Notes: generated from the sequence alone by a model not told the origin. A stretch of 64,000 bases of DNA from Veillonella dispar (GCF_900637515.1 NZ_LR134375.1:1013952-1077951), one strand, 5' to 3'. Numbered from the stretch's first letter, positions 17,629 through 29,556 are shown. Made by a program: numbers and translations.

Positions 17629-19209
17629 ATGTATGCAAAACTTTATGGAGCCACCTTACATGGTATAGACGGATGCATTATTACGGTAGAGGTCGATATA
17701 TCTCAAGGTTTACCTGTATTTGATATCGTAGGACTGCCTAATCAGTCCGTAAAGGAAGCTCGGGAACGTGTGAGGGCGGCTATCAAAAATAGTGGCTATG
17801 ACTTCCCTATGAGGCGTATCGTAGTCAATCTAGCACCTGCTACAATTCGTAAAAGTAGTGCAGGACTCGATTTAGCGATTGCATTGGGGGTTCTCGTTGC
17901 ATCGGGGCAGATAAAGGGACGTAAAGCTAATATTTCAGCTTTATTGAATAGATGTCTATTTATGGGCGAGCTAGCCTTAGATGGTTCCCTGCTACCTACC
18001 TTTGGAACCTTGGCGATGTCGTTAGCAGGGTTAGAAGCTAATTACTCTACTATATATACAAGCGTAGAAAATGGATATAATTTGAAAGCTATTCCAAATC
18101 TTACTATCTATGGCGAGTCTTCATTACAAAATATTATTACCGTCTTAGAAGACCAAGTTAAATCTAAATCTATTTCAACTTCCAAAAAGGTAAAAATAGG
18201 GAACAATCAAGATGAGATATTAACAGATATGATGGATAATAAAAACCATAATACTACGTATGATGTAGATTTTGGTGATGTACAAGGTCAAGAACTTGGT
18301 AAACGCGCCATGCTCATTAGTGCTGCAGGACATCATCATTGTATTATGATAGGTCCTCCCGGTGGTGGTAAAACAATGATGGCTGAACGATTACCGACCA
18401 TATTGCCACCCATGACTTGGAATGAAATGGTTGAGGTCAGTCGCATCCAAGATGTGATCGGTTTACTCGGTGATAAGGGACTCGTTAAAACTAGGCCTTT
18501 TAGGCATCCACATCATACGGCGACTTTAGCGAGTATGGTGGGTGGAGGTATACAAGGACGCCCTGGGGAGGTCACACTTGCTCATGGTGGTGTTTTATTT
18601 ATGGATGAGGCACCTGAATTTCAACGTCAAGTTATTGATGCGTTAAGGCAGCCCTTAGAGTCTCGCACAATTACTATCAATAGGTCTCAAGGTAATTATA
18701 TGTATCCCGCCAATTTTATTTGTATATTGGCCGCGAATCCCTGTCCCTGTGGTTATTATCATGACCCACATAGGGAATGCATATGTTCTGAAACGATAGT
18801 TAAAAACTATCAGCAACGCTTGTCAGGGCCTATTATGGACCGCATTGATTTACATATTCCCGTTGAAAGGCCTACACTAGAACAACTATTAGATAATTCG
18901 ACGTCTACTATGACAAGTGAAAGCATGAGGCAACAAGTTATGTTGGCAACTGCTTTGCAACAGGAACGTTATGAAAACTTAGAATTTAATTCTAATGGAG
19001 CCGTACCTCATAAGGCCATAGGTGAGCTATGTAATATTACTGATAAGGCATGGAGTGTATTGGGCAATATATTTGATCACTTTCATTTAAGTGGGCGTGC
19101 CTTTGATCGCATATTAAAGGTGGCTCGTACTATAGCGGACCTTGAGGGAAATCCACAAGTGGAGCCTCATCACATTTCCGAGGCTATGTTGTTTAGAACA
19201 GGTAAATAG
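17629..19209 (+). CDS. comM: ComM/YifB AAA+ helicase-like protein (Mg-chelatase-like)
   Basis: A 526-residue AAA+ protein of the YifB/ComM family, which in transformable bacteria promotes branch migration during integration of incoming DNA. The N-terminal domain starts MYAKLYGATLHGIDG and carries VGLPNQSVKEARERVRAA. Walker A is GPPGGGKT (about residue 243), Walker B VLFMDEAPEF, and there is a cysteine cluster NPCPCGYYHDPHRECIC. ATG 17629 has AGAGAGG upstream; an upstream start at 17608 would overlap yraN. It is followed nine bases later by dprA. Confidence 0.93.
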   Translation: MYAKLYGATLHGIDGCIITVEVDISQGLPVFDIVGLPNQSVKEARERVRAAIKNSGYDFPMRRIVVNLAPATIRKSSAGLDLAIALGVLVASGQIKGRKANISALLNRCLFMGELALDGSLLPTFGTLAMSLAGLEANYSTIYTSVENGYNLKAIPNLTIYGESSLQNIITVLEDQVKSKSISTSKKVKIGNNQDEILTDMMDNKNHNTTYDVDFGDVQGQELGKRAMLISAAGHHHCIMIGPPGGGKTMMAERLPTILPPMTWNEMVEVSRIQDVIGLLGDKGLVKTRPFRHPHHTATLASMVGGGIQGRPGEVTLAHGGVLFMDEAPEFQRQVIDALRQPLESRTITINRSQGNYMYPANFICILAANPCPCGYYHDPHRECICSETIVKNYQQRLSGPIMDRIDLHIPVERPTLEQLLDNSTSTMTSESMRQQVMLATALQQERYENLEFNSNGAVPHKAIGELCNITDKAWSVLGNIFDHFHLSGRAFDRILKVARTIADLEGNPQVEPHHISEAMLFRTGK

Positions 19210-19217
19210 GTGTAAAG

Positions 19218-20444
19218 ATGACTAGATATGATGATACTATTTATATTGCAGGCTTACAAAGTTTATATAATGTAGGAGCCACACATGTACGGCGTTTCAT
19301 AGAGGATTTTGGGTCGCCTTATGATGCTTGGGATGCCGTTAAGAAGGTTGAAAATTTAAAGCCTTATACACATATTCCTAACGCTGATAAACGTGCTATA
19401 GCATCATCGGCTAAGGATGAAAAGTTAGATTATATAATTCATAAAATAGACGAATATAAGATGGATGTTACTACCTTTTTAGATAAAGATTTTCCATCTA
19501 TTTTGAACCATATTTATAATCCACCAGCTATATTATTTATGCGAGGCAATCGAGCTTTATTAGATAAAAGACTGAACCGTATTGCTATTGTAGGGGCACG
19601 GCGCTGCTCATTGTATGGACGGAATGTGGCGAGAATGCTTGGTAAAGAGCTCGGTAAATACAGCACTATTATAGTCAGTGGAGGTGCACGAGGTATTGAT
19701 ACACATGGTCATGAAGGACTATTAGCTAGCCTAGGGTATGGTATTGTGGTCATGGGTTGTGGCTTAGATATAGTATATCCACGAGAGAATACAAAATTAT
19801 TTGACCGAATCTTACAAAACAATGGTTTGCTTGTATCTGAATATCCACCTGGTACGCCACCATCTGCTAAACATTTCCCCGCTCGAAATCGTATCATTAG
19901 TGGCCTTAGTAGAGGTGTAATCGTAGTAGAGGCAAAAGGAAGTAGTGGTTCATTGATTACAGCGGATATGGCTGTTAGTGAAGGTCGAGATGTATTTGTA
20001 TTGCCTTGTAATTTATTAGACCATACAGCAGATGGCAATAAATTCCTCATGCGTAATGGAGCCTTTGTATTAACTGGTTATGAGGACATCGTTAAGGAAT
20101 ATCATTTAACCTTACGAGATATGTATAGTACTAAAGAAAAACTTTCACCACCAAATAAAAGAGATACAATGGGCGTAAAAAATAGTAGTCAAATGGTGAA
20201 TCATGGTCAGGGTGTTGATACACAAGGGCTCTCTATGTTAAGCTTTAGTTTGGATAAGAGTTTAATATTGAGTGAAATACCTCATGATCGTTGTATCACG
20301 GTTAGTGATATTTTGAAAGCGACCTCTATTCCATTACAACAACTGCAGCCCTTATTACTAGAGTTAGAAATGGAAGGGGCTATAGAACATCAACCGCCGA
20401 GAGGCTATATTAATATGACTAGGAGTGATATACTTGTCCATTAA
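19218..20444 (+). CDS. dprA: DNA processing protein DprA
   Basis: A 408-residue DprA, which binds imported single-stranded DNA and loads RecA. The Rossmann-like core is intact: IVGARRCSLYGR, VSGGARGIDTHGH, GCGLDIVYP, FPARNRIISGLS and GSLITADMA. A helix-hairpin-like N-terminal region (IYIAGLQSLYNVGATHVRRF) and a C-terminal winged helix (TVSDILKATSIPLQQLQPLL) flank it, with a linker of low conservation at about 310-345. It is the second gene in this window linked to natural transformation and overlaps the topA start. Confidence 0.95.
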   Translation: MTRYDDTIYIAGLQSLYNVGATHVRRFIEDFGSPYDAWDAVKKVENLKPYTHIPNADKRAIASSAKDEKLDYIIHKIDEYKMDVTTFLDKDFPSILNHIYNPPAILFMRGNRALLDKRLNRIAIVGARRCSLYGRNVARMLGKELGKYSTIIVSGGARGIDTHGHEGLLASLGYGIVVMGCGLDIVYPRENTKLFDRILQNNGLLVSEYPPGTPPSAKHFPARNRIISGLSRGVIVVEAKGSSGSLITADMAVSEGRDVFVLPCNLLDHTADGNKFLMRNGAFVLTGYEDIVKEYHLTLRDMYSTKEKLSPPNKRDTMGVKNSSQMVNHGQGVDTQGLSMLSFSLDKSLILSEIPHDRCITVSDILKATSIPLQQLQPLLLELEMEGAIEHQPPRGYINMTRSDILVH

Positions 20445-22833
20445 ACGATCAATCGTTATTGGCGAGCCAAAAGTAGCTAGTACTAGTAAAGATACTAAAA
20501 AGAAAAGTACTAAGAAAGAGAGTACTACGATAAAGCGTAAGGTTGCTAAAGAAGCCCTTACTCCCATGGGAATTGTACGAGATAAATCTGTACTACAAAC
20601 GTCCGTGCCACCAGAGCAACGGGAACCACGCGTATATAATCCTGATGGCAAAGTATTGGTTATCGTAGAGTCTCCTGCTAAATCTAAAACAATTGAAAAA
20701 TTCTTAGGCCCTAACTATGTTGTAAAGGCGAGTATGGGCCACTTACGAGATTTGCCAAAGTCTCAAATGGGCATCGATATCGAACATGATTTCACGCCCC
20801 GTTATAGCAATTTGGTAACTCGTAAAAAGGTTATTGATGAACTCGTTTCCTACGCCGATGAAAGTAGTGCCGTATTGCTCGCAACTGACCCTGACCGCGA
20901 AGGGGAAGCTATTTCTTGGCATTTAGCGTACATTCTAAATGTAGATCCAACGTCTACATGTCGTATTACGTTCAATGAGATTACTAAAAATGCCGTAGCA
21001 GAGGCCTTAGAATCTCCACGTACTATCGATATGAACATGGTTGATGCCCAACAAGCACGCCGTGTATTAGACCGTATCGTAGGCTATAAATTGAGTCCTT
21101 TATTATGGAAAAAGGTTTGTAAAGGTCTCAGTGCAGGTCGTGTGCAATCCGTTGCAGTTCGACTTATCTGTGAAAGAGAGCGAGAAATTCAAGCTTTCGT
21201 GCCACAAGAATACTGGACTATTGAAGGCAATTTTGAAACGCCTAAAAAAGAGGCTTTCACAGCAGAATTGACTCATATTAAAGGTGAGAAAATCGATATT
21301 ACTACTGAAAGTGAAGCGCAAGCCGTAGTAGATGCTATTGGCGGAGCCGATGCAGTAGTGACAAATATTGAAAAGCGCAAACGTTCTCGTAAAGCGGCAC
21401 CTCCCTTTACAACGTCTACGTTGCAACAGGATGGTGTTCGTAAGTTGAACTTTGGTGCAAAGCGTACCATGATGATTGCTCAACATCTTTACGAAGGTCT
21501 TGAAATCGGTTCCTATGGTCACGTAGGTTTGATTACGTACATGCGTACAGACTCTACGCGTATCTCTAAAGAGATGCAGGTCATGGCTAAGGATTATATT
21601 ATTCATAACTATGGTGAAGATTATTATCCTTCTAAACCTAATATGTACGGTGCAAAAGGTTCTGCTCAAGATGCCCATGAAGCAATTCGCCCTACATCTT
21701 TAGAGTTAACACCTAAAATGGTAGAGCCCTTCTTGAGTCGTGATGAGCTTAAGTTATATACATTGATTTGGAATCGTTTTATGGCGAGCCAAATGGCACC
21801 ACAACAAAATGAATCTACAACCATTGAGTTGACGGTTCATGATGATTACACATTTAAAGCGACAGGATCTCGCGTAATCTTCCCAGGTTTTAGTGCTGTC
21901 TATGAAGATGCGAAAAAAGAGGATGCTCCTCAATTGCCTGCGCTTAAAAAGAATGATGCAGCTCATACGGTAGAGGTATTGCCTGAACAACATTTCACGC
22001 AACCACCTCCACGTTACTCTGAGGCGAGCCTCATCAAAACATTGGAAGAGCTCGGTATTGGTCGTCCAAGTACTTACGCTCCAATTCTAGATACAATCGT
22101 AAGCCGTAACTATGTAGAAAATACGAATAAACAATTCGTACCTACAGAGTTAGGCTTTGTAGTGGTAGATTTCTTGATAGCGTACTTTGAAAAAATCATC
22201 AATACAGGTTTTACTCGTGATCTAGAAGAAGAACTCGATGCTATTGCATCTGGTAAGGATACATATCTAAAGGTATTGTCTGATTTCTATGAAGTATTCG
22301 CTAAAGAGCTAGAAGATGCGAGCGATGTAGATCGCATTGAAATTGCATCTATGGAAAGTGACGAAACGTGCGATCTCTGTCATAGTCCAATGGTATATAA
22401 ATTTGGTCGCTATGGTAAGTTCCTTGCATGTTCTAACTTCCCAGAATGTAAAAACACTAAACCTATTACGGTAGGGACAGGTGTAACTTGCCCTAAATGT
22501 AAAGAAGGGGAAATCGTAGAACGTAAGTCTCGTCGAGGACGTTTGTTCTATGGTTGTAACCGTTATCCACAATGTGATTTCACATTATGGGATAAACCAA
22601 CCCATGAATTCTGTGATACATGTGGTTCTATTATGGTTGAAAAGACATATAAAAATGGGACGACTAAGAAATTCTGTTCCAATGAAGCATGTCCAACTAG
22701 ACCTCCAAAGAAAACTAGAAAGAAAAAGAGCGAAGCTAGTGAAGAAACTGTAAAAGAATCTAAAGAAACTAAAGAGTCTAAGAATTCTAAAAAATCTAGC
22801 AAAGCTAAAAAAGAGGAAACAACAGTTGAATAA
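20434..22833 (+). CDS. topA: DNA topoisomerase I
   Basis: A 799-residue type IA topoisomerase that relaxes negative supercoils. The TOPRIM domain begins [14 protein letters not shown] near residue 73, and the active-site tyrosine is in [12 protein letters not shown]. Three C-terminal four-cysteine zinc modules follow (CDLC..CSNFPEC, CPKC..CNRYPQC, CDTC..CSNEAC). A Lys/Glu/Ser-rich tail of about 45 residues and a charged 65-residue N-terminal extension are extra. I prefer TTG 20434, which has AGGAG eight bases before it, over GTG 20425. The start lies inside the end of dprA and the stop inside the start of trmFO, so expression is coupled. Confidence 0.94.
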   Translation: MSIKRSIVIGEPKVASTSKDTKKKSTKKESTTIKRKVAKEALTPMGIVRDKSVLQTSVPPEQREPRVYNPDGKVLVIVESPAKSKTIEKFLGPNYVVKASMGHLRDLPKSQMGIDIEHDFTPRYSNLVTRKKVIDELVSYADESSAVLLATDPDREGEAISWHLAYILNVDPTSTCRITFNEITKNAVAEALESPRTIDMNMVDAQQARRVLDRIVGYKLSPLLWKKVCKGLSAGRVQSVAVRLICEREREIQAFVPQEYWTIEGNFETPKKEAFTAELTHIKGEKIDITTESEAQAVVDAIGGADAVVTNIEKRKRSRKAAPPFTTSTLQQDGVRKLNFGAKRTMMIAQHLYEGLEIGSYGHVGLITYMRTDSTRISKEMQVMAKDYIIHNYGEDYYPSKPNMYGAKGSAQDAHEAIRPTSLELTPKMVEPFLSRDELKLYTLIWNRFMASQMAPQQNESTTIELTVHDDYTFKATGSRVIFPGFSAVYEDAKKEDAPQLPALKKNDAAHTVEVLPEQHFTQPPPRYSEASLIKTLEELGIGRPSTYAPILDTIVSRNYVENTNKQFVPTELGFVVVDFLIAYFEKIINTGFTRDLEEELDAIASGKDTYLKVLSDFYEVFAKELEDASDVDRIEIASMESDETCDLCHSPMVYKFGRYGKFLACSNFPECKNTKPITVGTGVTCPKCKEGEIVERKSRRGRLFYGCNRYPQCDFTLWDKPTHEFCDTCGSIMVEKTYKNGTTKKFCSNEACPTRPPKKTRKKKSEASEETVKESKETKESKNSKKSSKAKKEETTVE

Positions 22834-24142
22834 TAAAAATGTTATTGTTATTGGCGCAGGGCTAGCTGGCTCTGAGGCGGCTTGGCAACTCGCTAATCGT
22901 GGTATTCATGTAGACTTATATGAAATGCGCCCTGTGAAGAGTTCCCCTGCGCACCAAACAGATCAGTTTGCAGAGCTTGTATGTAGTAACTCCTTACGCG
23001 CTGGCAATATTGAAAATGCAGTAGGTCTTTTAAAAGAAGAGATGCGTCGTTTAGGCTCCATTATTATGGAATGTGCCGATGCGACAGCTGTACCTGCCGG
23101 TGGTGCCTTAGCCGTTGATCGTCACTTGTTCAGTGAAATGGTGACTGAAAAGGTAAAAGGTCACCCTAATATTACAGTGCATCACGAAGAGGTAACCGAG
23201 ATTCCTGCTGAAGGTACTGTTATTTTTGCTTCTGGTCCCCTTACATCTGAAGCATTAGGGGATAAGATTAAAGAATTAACTGGTGAAACAGGCTTTTACT
23301 TCTACGATGCAGCAGCACCTATTGTGACAGCAGAATCTTTGAATTACGATAAAGTATTTGCCGCTTCCCGTTACGATAAGGGCGACGCAGATTATCTTAA
23401 CTGTCCTATGACAGAGGAAGAGTACAAAGCATTTTGGCATGAGCTTACAACAGCAGAAGCAGTACAACCAAAGGATTTTGAAAAAGAAATCTATTTCGAA
23501 GGTTGTATGCCTGTAGAAATTATGGCTAGCCGTGGTGAAGATACATTGCGCTATGGACCATTAAAACCAGTAGGTTTGGTGGATAAACGTACCAATGAGG
23601 AGTCTTATGCAGTAGTTCAATTGCGTAAGGAAAATAAGGAAGGTACCATGTTTAACTTGGTAGGCTTCCAAACTCACTTAAAGTGGGGCGAGCAAAAACG
23701 TGTATTTGGTATGATTCCAGGCCTTGAAAACGCAGAATTCGTTCGTTATGGTGTTATGCATCGTAATACGTATATCAACTCACCTGAGTTGTTGAACCAT
23801 GCATTCCAACTAAAAAAAGAACCGCGTTTATTCTTTGCGGGCCAAATGACAGGTGTAGAAGGGTATTTAGAATCTGCTGCTAGTGGTCTTATGGTAGGCT
23901 TACAAGTGGATCGTTATTTAGACGACCGTTCATTTATAGACTTCCCTAAAACTACAGCTATCGGTTCTCTTAGCCATTATGTTTCTAACTATGAAGGTTC
24001 CAACTTCCAACCTATGAATGTCAACTTTGGCATTATGGATCCATGGCCACAAAAAATCCGCAAGAAAAAAGAGAAAAATGCACTCATTGCTAATCGTGCA
24101 TTAGAAGAACTAGATGCATTAAAAGCTAAAGAAAATTTATAA
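22826..24142 (+). CDS. trmFO: Methylenetetrahydrofolate-tRNA-(uracil-5-)-methyltransferase TrmFO
   Basis: A 438-residue flavoprotein that makes the T54 methyl group of tRNA with methylenetetrahydrofolate as carbon donor. The FAD-binding start [21 protein letters not shown] and the conserved [11 protein letters not shown] and [16 protein letters not shown] blocks identify it. The start is TTG 22826, overlapping the topA stop by eight bases. In Bacillus-type chromosomes xerC, hslVU and codY follow; here a terminator and the reverse-strand lgt follow instead. Confidence 0.94.
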   Translation: MNNKNVIVIGAGLAGSEAAWQLANRGIHVDLYEMRPVKSSPAHQTDQFAELVCSNSLRAGNIENAVGLLKEEMRRLGSIIMECADATAVPAGGALAVDRHLFSEMVTEKVKGHPNITVHHEEVTEIPAEGTVIFASGPLTSEALGDKIKELTGETGFYFYDAAAPIVTAESLNYDKVFAASRYDKGDADYLNCPMTEEEYKAFWHELTTAEAVQPKDFEKEIYFEGCMPVEIMASRGEDTLRYGPLKPVGLVDKRTNEESYAVVQLRKENKEGTMFNLVGFQTHLKWGEQKRVFGMIPGLENAEFVRYGVMHRNTYINSPELLNHAFQLKKEPRLFFAGQMTGVEGYLESAASGLMVGLQVDRYLDDRSFIDFPKTTAIGSLSHYVSNYEGSNFQPMNVNFGIMDPWPQKIRKKKEKNALIANRALEELDALKAKENL

Positions 24143-24199
24143 GTTTTGGTCTTATAAAATAAATTGCTCAATGCTATATGTGTTTTTAGACTTATAAAG

Positions 24200-24245
24200 A
24201 AAAATCCTTCATTCAATGGGACATCCATGAATGAAGGATTTTTTA
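24200..24245. terminator. Shared terminator between trmFO and lgt
   Basis: A 16-base stem (AAAAATCCTTCATTCA and its complement) with A and T runs on both sides can end both convergent transcripts. Confidence 0.85.
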
Positions 24246-24275
24246 TTCTCAATATATGTTGCTTATTATATGAAG

Positions 24276-25100
24276 TTATTTACGTTTTTTTGTTTTAGGC
24301 GCTGTCTCTGTAGTTTCAAGTACAGGTTGGTTTTTCTTTTCTAAGTAGCCTAAATAGATAAATAGACAAATGCCTACGATGATGACAATAAGACTAGTCA
24401 TCTGAGCTGATTTTAAGCCTAATGTTAAGTCTACATAGTCACCGCGTAAGAATTCAAGGAAGAATCTAGCTGTAGAATAGAGAATCGCATAAAGCACGAA
24501 TACTTGACCTTTAGCATGTTTAAAGGAGCTAAATAATAGGAGGGCTACAAAGATAAGAATGTCGATTTGACCTTCCCAGATTTCGGCTGGCCATAATGGT
24601 TGATTGCCGTAGGTGCGATGAGCCAACGTGCTTTCAGGGTAGAGAATACCAAAATTACCGCCCGTAGGATGACCAAAGGCATCGCCATTTAAGAGATTTG
24701 CCATACGGCCTACAGATTGTGCCAAAATCAATGCTGGTGCGAATAAATCGGCAAAGGCCCAAAAGTCGATATTATTTTTACGTAAGTACCAATAGCCTGC
24801 AATGGTGCCAAGAACGACACCGCCTTGAATGGCCATGCCACCTTGCCATACAAAGGGGATTTCTAGTAAATGATTGCCATAGTACTGCCAATCAAAGAAG
24901 AACACATCCCATAATCTGGCACCAATGAGACCTGCTACGGCAACAGTAATGGAAAAGTCGATGATGTGTTCATGCCAACCTCGTCCGTCTTTTTTTAATA
25001 AAACATAGGCAACCGAGGCACCACAGATGATAGCTAAGGCTAACATGGCACCATAAGCCCTGATAGGAAAGTCACCTATAAAAAATAGATATTGATGCAT
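24276..25100 (-). CDS. lgt: Prolipoprotein diacylglyceryl transferase
   Basis: A 274-residue inner-membrane enzyme that attaches diacylglycerol from phosphatidylglycerol to the lipobox cysteine of prolipoproteins, the first step of lipoprotein maturation. It has about seven hydrophobic segments, RAYGAMLALAIICG near the start, and the signature region QSVGRMANLLNGDAFGHPTGG; the usual N-x-E of the signature is N-G-D here. AAGGAG precedes ATG on the reverse strand. The C-terminus is basic (KTKKRK). The VanW lipoprotein at 57.6 kb is a likely client. Confidence 0.93.
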   Translation of the reverse strand: MHQYLFFIGDFPIRAYGAMLALAIICGASVAYVLLKKDGRGWHEHIIDFSITVAVAGLIGARLWDVFFFDWQYYGNHLLEIPFVWQGGMAIQGGVVLGTIAGYWYLRKNNIDFWAFADLFAPALILAQSVGRMANLLNGDAFGHPTGGNFGILYPESTLAHRTYGNQPLWPAEIWEGQIDILIFVALLLFSSFKHAKGQVFVLYAILYSTARFFLEFLRGDYVDLTLGLKSAQMTSLIVIIVGICLFIYLGYLEKKNQPVLETTETAPKTKKRK

Positions 25101-25252
25101 ATAAAACTCCTTTTGTAATAACTTGTATTGTATAAGGTAAATTATAAATTACATGTACCCTTCATGCAACAACTGAGATGAATTCTATATAATATGGTAT
25201 AATATAGAGATTGAAATTGTATCCCCTTATGGGGCTAGAGTTAGGAGAGTTC

Positions 25253-26935
25253 ATGATTCGTAAATCTACTATTTTAAAATCCTTAACAGCTTTAGTAATG
25301 TCCGCATTATCTACGACTGCAGTACAAGCTGAGGTATTGGTTCCCGTTGACCAATTCTTAGCAAATACAACGCGTCATTACGAAGCAAATCAATATAAAA
25401 CATCCTATACGGTGTATGTACCTCAAACAGAGTTACAAGGAAATGCTATTGTTTTAAATCCTGCTGCCGTTGGTGAACCTGTAAAATTGCCAACTACAAG
25501 TAAAAATGGCATGACCTATGTTGATATTGAGTCTGATCCAGCTATGCTCGGTGTGAGCTATACAAAGGTCAATGGTCAATTAACATTAGGTCCTGCACCG
25601 CAAGCCTCTACAGTAAAAGCTCCTTATACAATGCAGACACCATTGTCTTGGGCCTTTGATCCATGGCCAACACAGGGGACTCCATATCAAGCAAAGCTTA
25701 ATGCTAGCGGTGATAATATTATTTCTCCAAGCTGGTTCAAATTGCATAGCCTTGGACTCGAAGCAAGTCCTAATGTAAGTATTGATTATGTTAACGATTA
25801 TAAAAGTAAAGGTTATCACGTATGGCCTTTGATTACGAATCGATTTGATCCTGGCTTTACAAGTGGCATCTTAGCAGATCAATCTGTATGGAAAAAATAT
25901 GCTCATAACCTTGTACAATATGCCTATATTTACGGATTTGATGGTTATAACTTTGACTTTGAAAATATTGATTATGCCGACCGTGATCGTTTAACAGCGT
26001 TTGTAGCATATTTATCTAATCATTTACATCAATACAATATTAAAACATCCATTGATGTAACTGGTTATTCTGATAGCCCAGAATGGTCCTTAGTATATAA
26101 CCGCAGTGCCTTTGCTAATTCCGTAGACTATGTAGTTCTCATGGCGTATGACGAAACATGGGCTAAAAGTACAACAGCAGGTCCTGTAGCAAGTTATCCA
26201 TGGGTTCGCAACCATACAGAAAAAATGCTTTCTGAAGTACCATCTCAAAAATTGGTACTTGGTGTACCATTCTATATGCGCTTATGGCATGATACTAATG
26301 GCTATGCAAAAGGCGAAACTTTGGCTATGAAAAACACGGGTAGCTATTTTGCAAATTATAAAGATAAAATGACTTGGGATGATCGATTGAAACTATATTA
26401 TTTATCTATCCCAACTGGCTCTGGTTCTGACCGTATCTGGTTCGAAGATAATACGTCTTTAGGTTTGAAACTAGATCTCGTAAAAGAGTTACAGCTCGGT
26501 GGTTTTGCTGCATGGCGTAAAGGCTTTGAAGATGAAAGTACTATCGCTATGATTCAAGGTAAAGACTTAGGTCGTGGCATTCCTAAATCTCCTACAGCAG
26601 TCGCTCCTGAACCTGTAGTAGAAGAAACAAAACCATTAACTAAACTTGAACAATACAAATTGCGCTTAGAGGAAAAAGAAAAGGCAAAAGCCGCAAAAGC
26701 AGAAGCTAAACGCAAGGCTAAAGAGGAAAAAGAATTAGCTAAACGTAAAGCTAAGGAAGAAGCGCAGCAAGCTAAAGCGGAGAAAAAACGTTTAGAAGAA
26801 GAGGCTAAAGCGCAAAAGGAACGTGATGCACAAGAGGTAAAGGATAAAATTGCTTCTTATAAGAGTCATGGTTCTGTTCAAAATACAACTACTAAAAACG
26901 AATTAACAAAATCTGTACAAGTAGTAAAACGCTAG
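25253..26935 (+). CDS. Secreted glycoside hydrolase family 18-type protein (SleL/YaaH-like)
   Basis: A 560-residue exported protein with a signal peptide (residues 1-25, ending VQA) and a TIM-barrel-like domain of the YaaH/SleL branch of GH18, whose members cut N-acetylglucosaminyl bonds in peptidoglycan. The catalytic motif reads DGYNFDFEN with Asp230, Asp235 and Glu237; the third motif position is Asn, as is common in this branch. The VLMAYDETWA and LGVPFYMRLW blocks also fit. No LysM repeat is visible. The last 130 residues form a Lys/Ala/Glu-rich probable coiled coil. The ATG at 25253 has AGGAGAG upstream. Wall remodelling is the likely role; the substrate is inferred. Confidence 0.8.
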   Translation: MIRKSTILKSLTALVMSALSTTAVQAEVLVPVDQFLANTTRHYEANQYKTSYTVYVPQTELQGNAIVLNPAAVGEPVKLPTTSKNGMTYVDIESDPAMLGVSYTKVNGQLTLGPAPQASTVKAPYTMQTPLSWAFDPWPTQGTPYQAKLNASGDNIISPSWFKLHSLGLEASPNVSIDYVNDYKSKGYHVWPLITNRFDPGFTSGILADQSVWKKYAHNLVQYAYIYGFDGYNFDFENIDYADRDRLTAFVAYLSNHLHQYNIKTSIDVTGYSDSPEWSLVYNRSAFANSVDYVVLMAYDETWAKSTTAGPVASYPWVRNHTEKMLSEVPSQKLVLGVPFYMRLWHDTNGYAKGETLAMKNTGSYFANYKDKMTWDDRLKLYYLSIPTGSGSDRIWFEDNTSLGLKLDLVKELQLGGFAAWRKGFEDESTIAMIQGKDLGRGIPKSPTAVAPEPVVEETKPLTKLEQYKLRLEEKEKAKAAKAEAKRKAKEEKELAKRKAKEEAQQAKAEKKRLEEEAKAQKERDAQEVKDKIASYKSHGSVQNTTTKNELTKSVQVVKR

Positions 26936-27025
26936 AGTTTGACTGCTTTCATAGTACGTAGTAAAATAAAAATATTGATTATAAAACGGCAACTAATGAG
27001 GTTGACTATATGAGGAGGCCCCTAC

Positions 27026-29494
27026 ATGAATGAAAAATATGTAGCCCAAGATATTGAGAAAAAGTGGCAACAGTATTGGGAAGATAACCATACATTTAAA
27101 ACAGAATATGATGAATCTAAAGAAAAATACTATGTATTAGAAATGTTCCCGTACCCATCTGGCAATTTACACATGGGTCACGTGCGTAACTATTCCATCG
27201 GTGACGTAGTAGCTCGTTTCAAAAAAATGAAGGGCTTCAACGTGCTGCATCCAATGGGCTGGGACTCCTTTGGTATGCCTGCTGAAAATGCGGCTATCAA
27301 ACATGGTATTGCACCTAAAACATGGACACTGGACAATATCGAGAACATGAAATTGCAACAAAAAGCACTTGGCTTGTCCTATGATTGGGACCGTGAAGTT
27401 GCAACATGTAAAGAAGATTATTACAAATGGACCCAATGGTTCTTCCAACAATTTTATAAAAAAGGCTTAGCTTATAAAAAAGAAGCGAAAGTAAACTGGT
27501 GCGAAACTTGTCATACTGTATTGGCTAACGAACAAGTTATCGATGGCGCTTGCTGGCGTTGTGACAACCCAGTTGAGAAAAAAGACTTGTCTCAATGGTT
27601 CTTGCGCATTACAGAATATGCTGATCGCTTGTTAACTGATTTGGACACTCTTGATCATTGGCCACAACGCGTTAAATTGATGCAAAAGAACTGGATTGGC
27701 CGCTCTGAAGGTACAGAATTCTCCTTTGAAGTGCCATCCATTAATGAACGCGTATCTGTGTATACTACACGGGTTGATACTATTTATGGCGTAAGCTATG
27801 TAGTATTGGCTCCTGAACATCCATATGTAGAACGTCTTATTGAAAATGCTCCTAACAAAGCTGAATTAGAAGCTTTCATTACACGTATGCGCAATATGAG
27901 TGATATTGACCGTACATCTACAGAAGCACCTAAAGAAGGTATGTTCACTGGTTCCTATGCAGTAAACCCAATGTCTGGCGAACAAGTTCCTGTGTGGATT
28001 GCAAACTATGTATTGGTAGACTATGGTACTGGTGCCGTAATGGGTTCCCCTGCACATGATGAACGTGACTGGGAATTTGCTCACAAATATGATTTGCCTA
28101 TTAAACAAGTTGTAGCTCGTGAAAGTGAAGAATACAGCCTTGAAAAATGGCAAGAATGGTACCATGAAGATGGTATCCTCGTTAACTCTGGTGAATATAA
28201 TGGCCAAACATCTGAAGAGGCTCGTAAAACTATTACAGCTGCTCTTAACGAACGCGGCATTGGTGAAGGTAAAGTAAACTTCCGTCTTCGTGACTGGTTG
28301 ATTTCTCGTCAACGTTACTGGGGCGTGCCAATCCCTGTAGTATATTGTGAAAAATGCGGTGAACAACTTGTTACTGAAGAAGAGTTACCAGTACGCTTGC
28401 CAGAGGATGTTAAATTTGAATCTGGTGCTGTATCTCCATTGGCTACATCTGAAAGCTTCCTAAATACTACATGTCCTAAATGTGGTGGTCCTGCACGCCG
28501 TGAAACAGACACAATGGACACATTTATCGATTCCTCTTGGTACTTCTTGCGCTATACAGATGCTAAAAATGACCAAGCTCCATTCGATAAAAAAATCGCT
28601 AACTACTGGATGAACGTTGACCAATATATCGGTGGTATTGAACATGCTATCTTGCACTTGTTGTACTCTCGATTCTTTGTGAAAGTTATTCACGATTTAG
28701 GCCTTATCGAAGCTAATGAGCCATTCCGTGGTTTGTTAACACAAGGTATGGTTCTTAAAGAAGGCAGCAAAATGTCTAAATCCAAAGGTAATGTAGTTTC
28801 TCCAGAAGAAATTATCAATACTTATGGTGCAGATACTGCACGTTTGTTCATTCTATTTGCAGCTCCTGTAGATCGTGACCTTGATTGGTCTGACCAAGGC
28901 GTTGAAGGTTCTTACCGTTTCTTAGGTCGTGTATGGCGTATTGTTGATGCGTACAACGAAGAAGCTAAGAAAAATGTAACTGGTGAACTTACAAAAGACG
29001 AATTTGCATTGCGTCGTGAATTACACCGTGTTATCAAAAAGGTAACAGAAGACCTCGATAACAACTTCAACTTCAACACTGCGATTTCTGCTATCATGGA
29101 ACTAGTAAATGCTATGTACGCTCATAAGGACAAAGCTGAAACAATCAATAGTGCTTTAGCTAATGAATTAACTCATTCCTTATTACTTCTTTTAGCACCA
29201 TTTGTTCCTCATATGACAGAAGAGTTGTGGCATGAATTGGGTGAAACTACATCCATCCACGCTGAAAAATGGCCTGTATACGAAGAGGCAGCTCTCGTTG
29301 TAGATGAAGTAGAGGTAGTATTACAAGTAAATGGTAAAGTTCGTGATAAACTTACTGTTTCCGTAAATATTACAAAAGAAGAATTAGAAACATTGGCTAA
29401 AGAGTCTAGCCGTGTTCAAGAGTTTACAGAAGGTAAAAATATTGTAAAAGTTATTTATGTACCTGGTAAACTTGTAAATATCGTAGTTAAATAA
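27026..29494 (+). CDS. leuS: Leucyl-tRNA synthetase
   Basis: An 822-residue class I synthetase that charges tRNA-Leu. HIGH is represented by [15 protein letters not shown] near residue 47 and KMSKS by SKMSKSKGN near residue 583. The editing domain between them and two zinc-knuckle-like cysteine pairs (CETC..CWRC and CEKC..CPKC) are visible. Length is usual for bacterial LeuRS. GAGGAGG precedes ATG 27026. I looked for a T-box in the 90-base leader and saw none. A terminator follows at 29520. Confidence 0.97.
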   Translation: MNEKYVAQDIEKKWQQYWEDNHTFKTEYDESKEKYYVLEMFPYPSGNLHMGHVRNYSIGDVVARFKKMKGFNVLHPMGWDSFGMPAENAAIKHGIAPKTWTLDNIENMKLQQKALGLSYDWDREVATCKEDYYKWTQWFFQQFYKKGLAYKKEAKVNWCETCHTVLANEQVIDGACWRCDNPVEKKDLSQWFLRITEYADRLLTDLDTLDHWPQRVKLMQKNWIGRSEGTEFSFEVPSINERVSVYTTRVDTIYGVSYVVLAPEHPYVERLIENAPNKAELEAFITRMRNMSDIDRTSTEAPKEGMFTGSYAVNPMSGEQVPVWIANYVLVDYGTGAVMGSPAHDERDWEFAHKYDLPIKQVVARESEEYSLEKWQEWYHEDGILVNSGEYNGQTSEEARKTITAALNERGIGEGKVNFRLRDWLISRQRYWGVPIPVVYCEKCGEQLVTEEELPVRLPEDVKFESGAVSPLATSESFLNTTCPKCGGPARRETDTMDTFIDSSWYFLRYTDAKNDQAPFDKKIANYWMNVDQYIGGIEHAILHLLYSRFFVKVIHDLGLIEANEPFRGLLTQGMVLKEGSKMSKSKGNVVSPEEIINTYGADTARLFILFAAPVDRDLDWSDQGVEGSYRFLGRVWRIVDAYNEEAKKNVTGELTKDEFALRRELHRVIKKVTEDLDNNFNFNTAISAIMELVNAMYAHKDKAETINSALANELTHSLLLLLAPFVPHMTEELWHELGETTSIHAEKWPVYEEAALVVDEVEVVLQVNGKVRDKLTVSVNITKEELETLAKESSRVQEFTEGKNIVKVIYVPGKLVNIVVK

Positions 29495-29519
29495 CGATAT
29501 TCTATTCGTTTAATACTGT

Positions 29520-29556
29520 AAGCCCCCAACTACATAGGTAGAAGGGGGCTTATTTT
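29520..29556 (+). terminator. Terminator after leuS
   Basis: Stem AAGCCCCC / GGGGGCTT with a 16-base loop and a T-rich tail. Confidence 0.8.

Noticed and set aside
26936-27025. T-box leader before leuS
   Set aside because: The TGGAACCGCG core and a leader terminator are both missing; the leader is only 90 bases.
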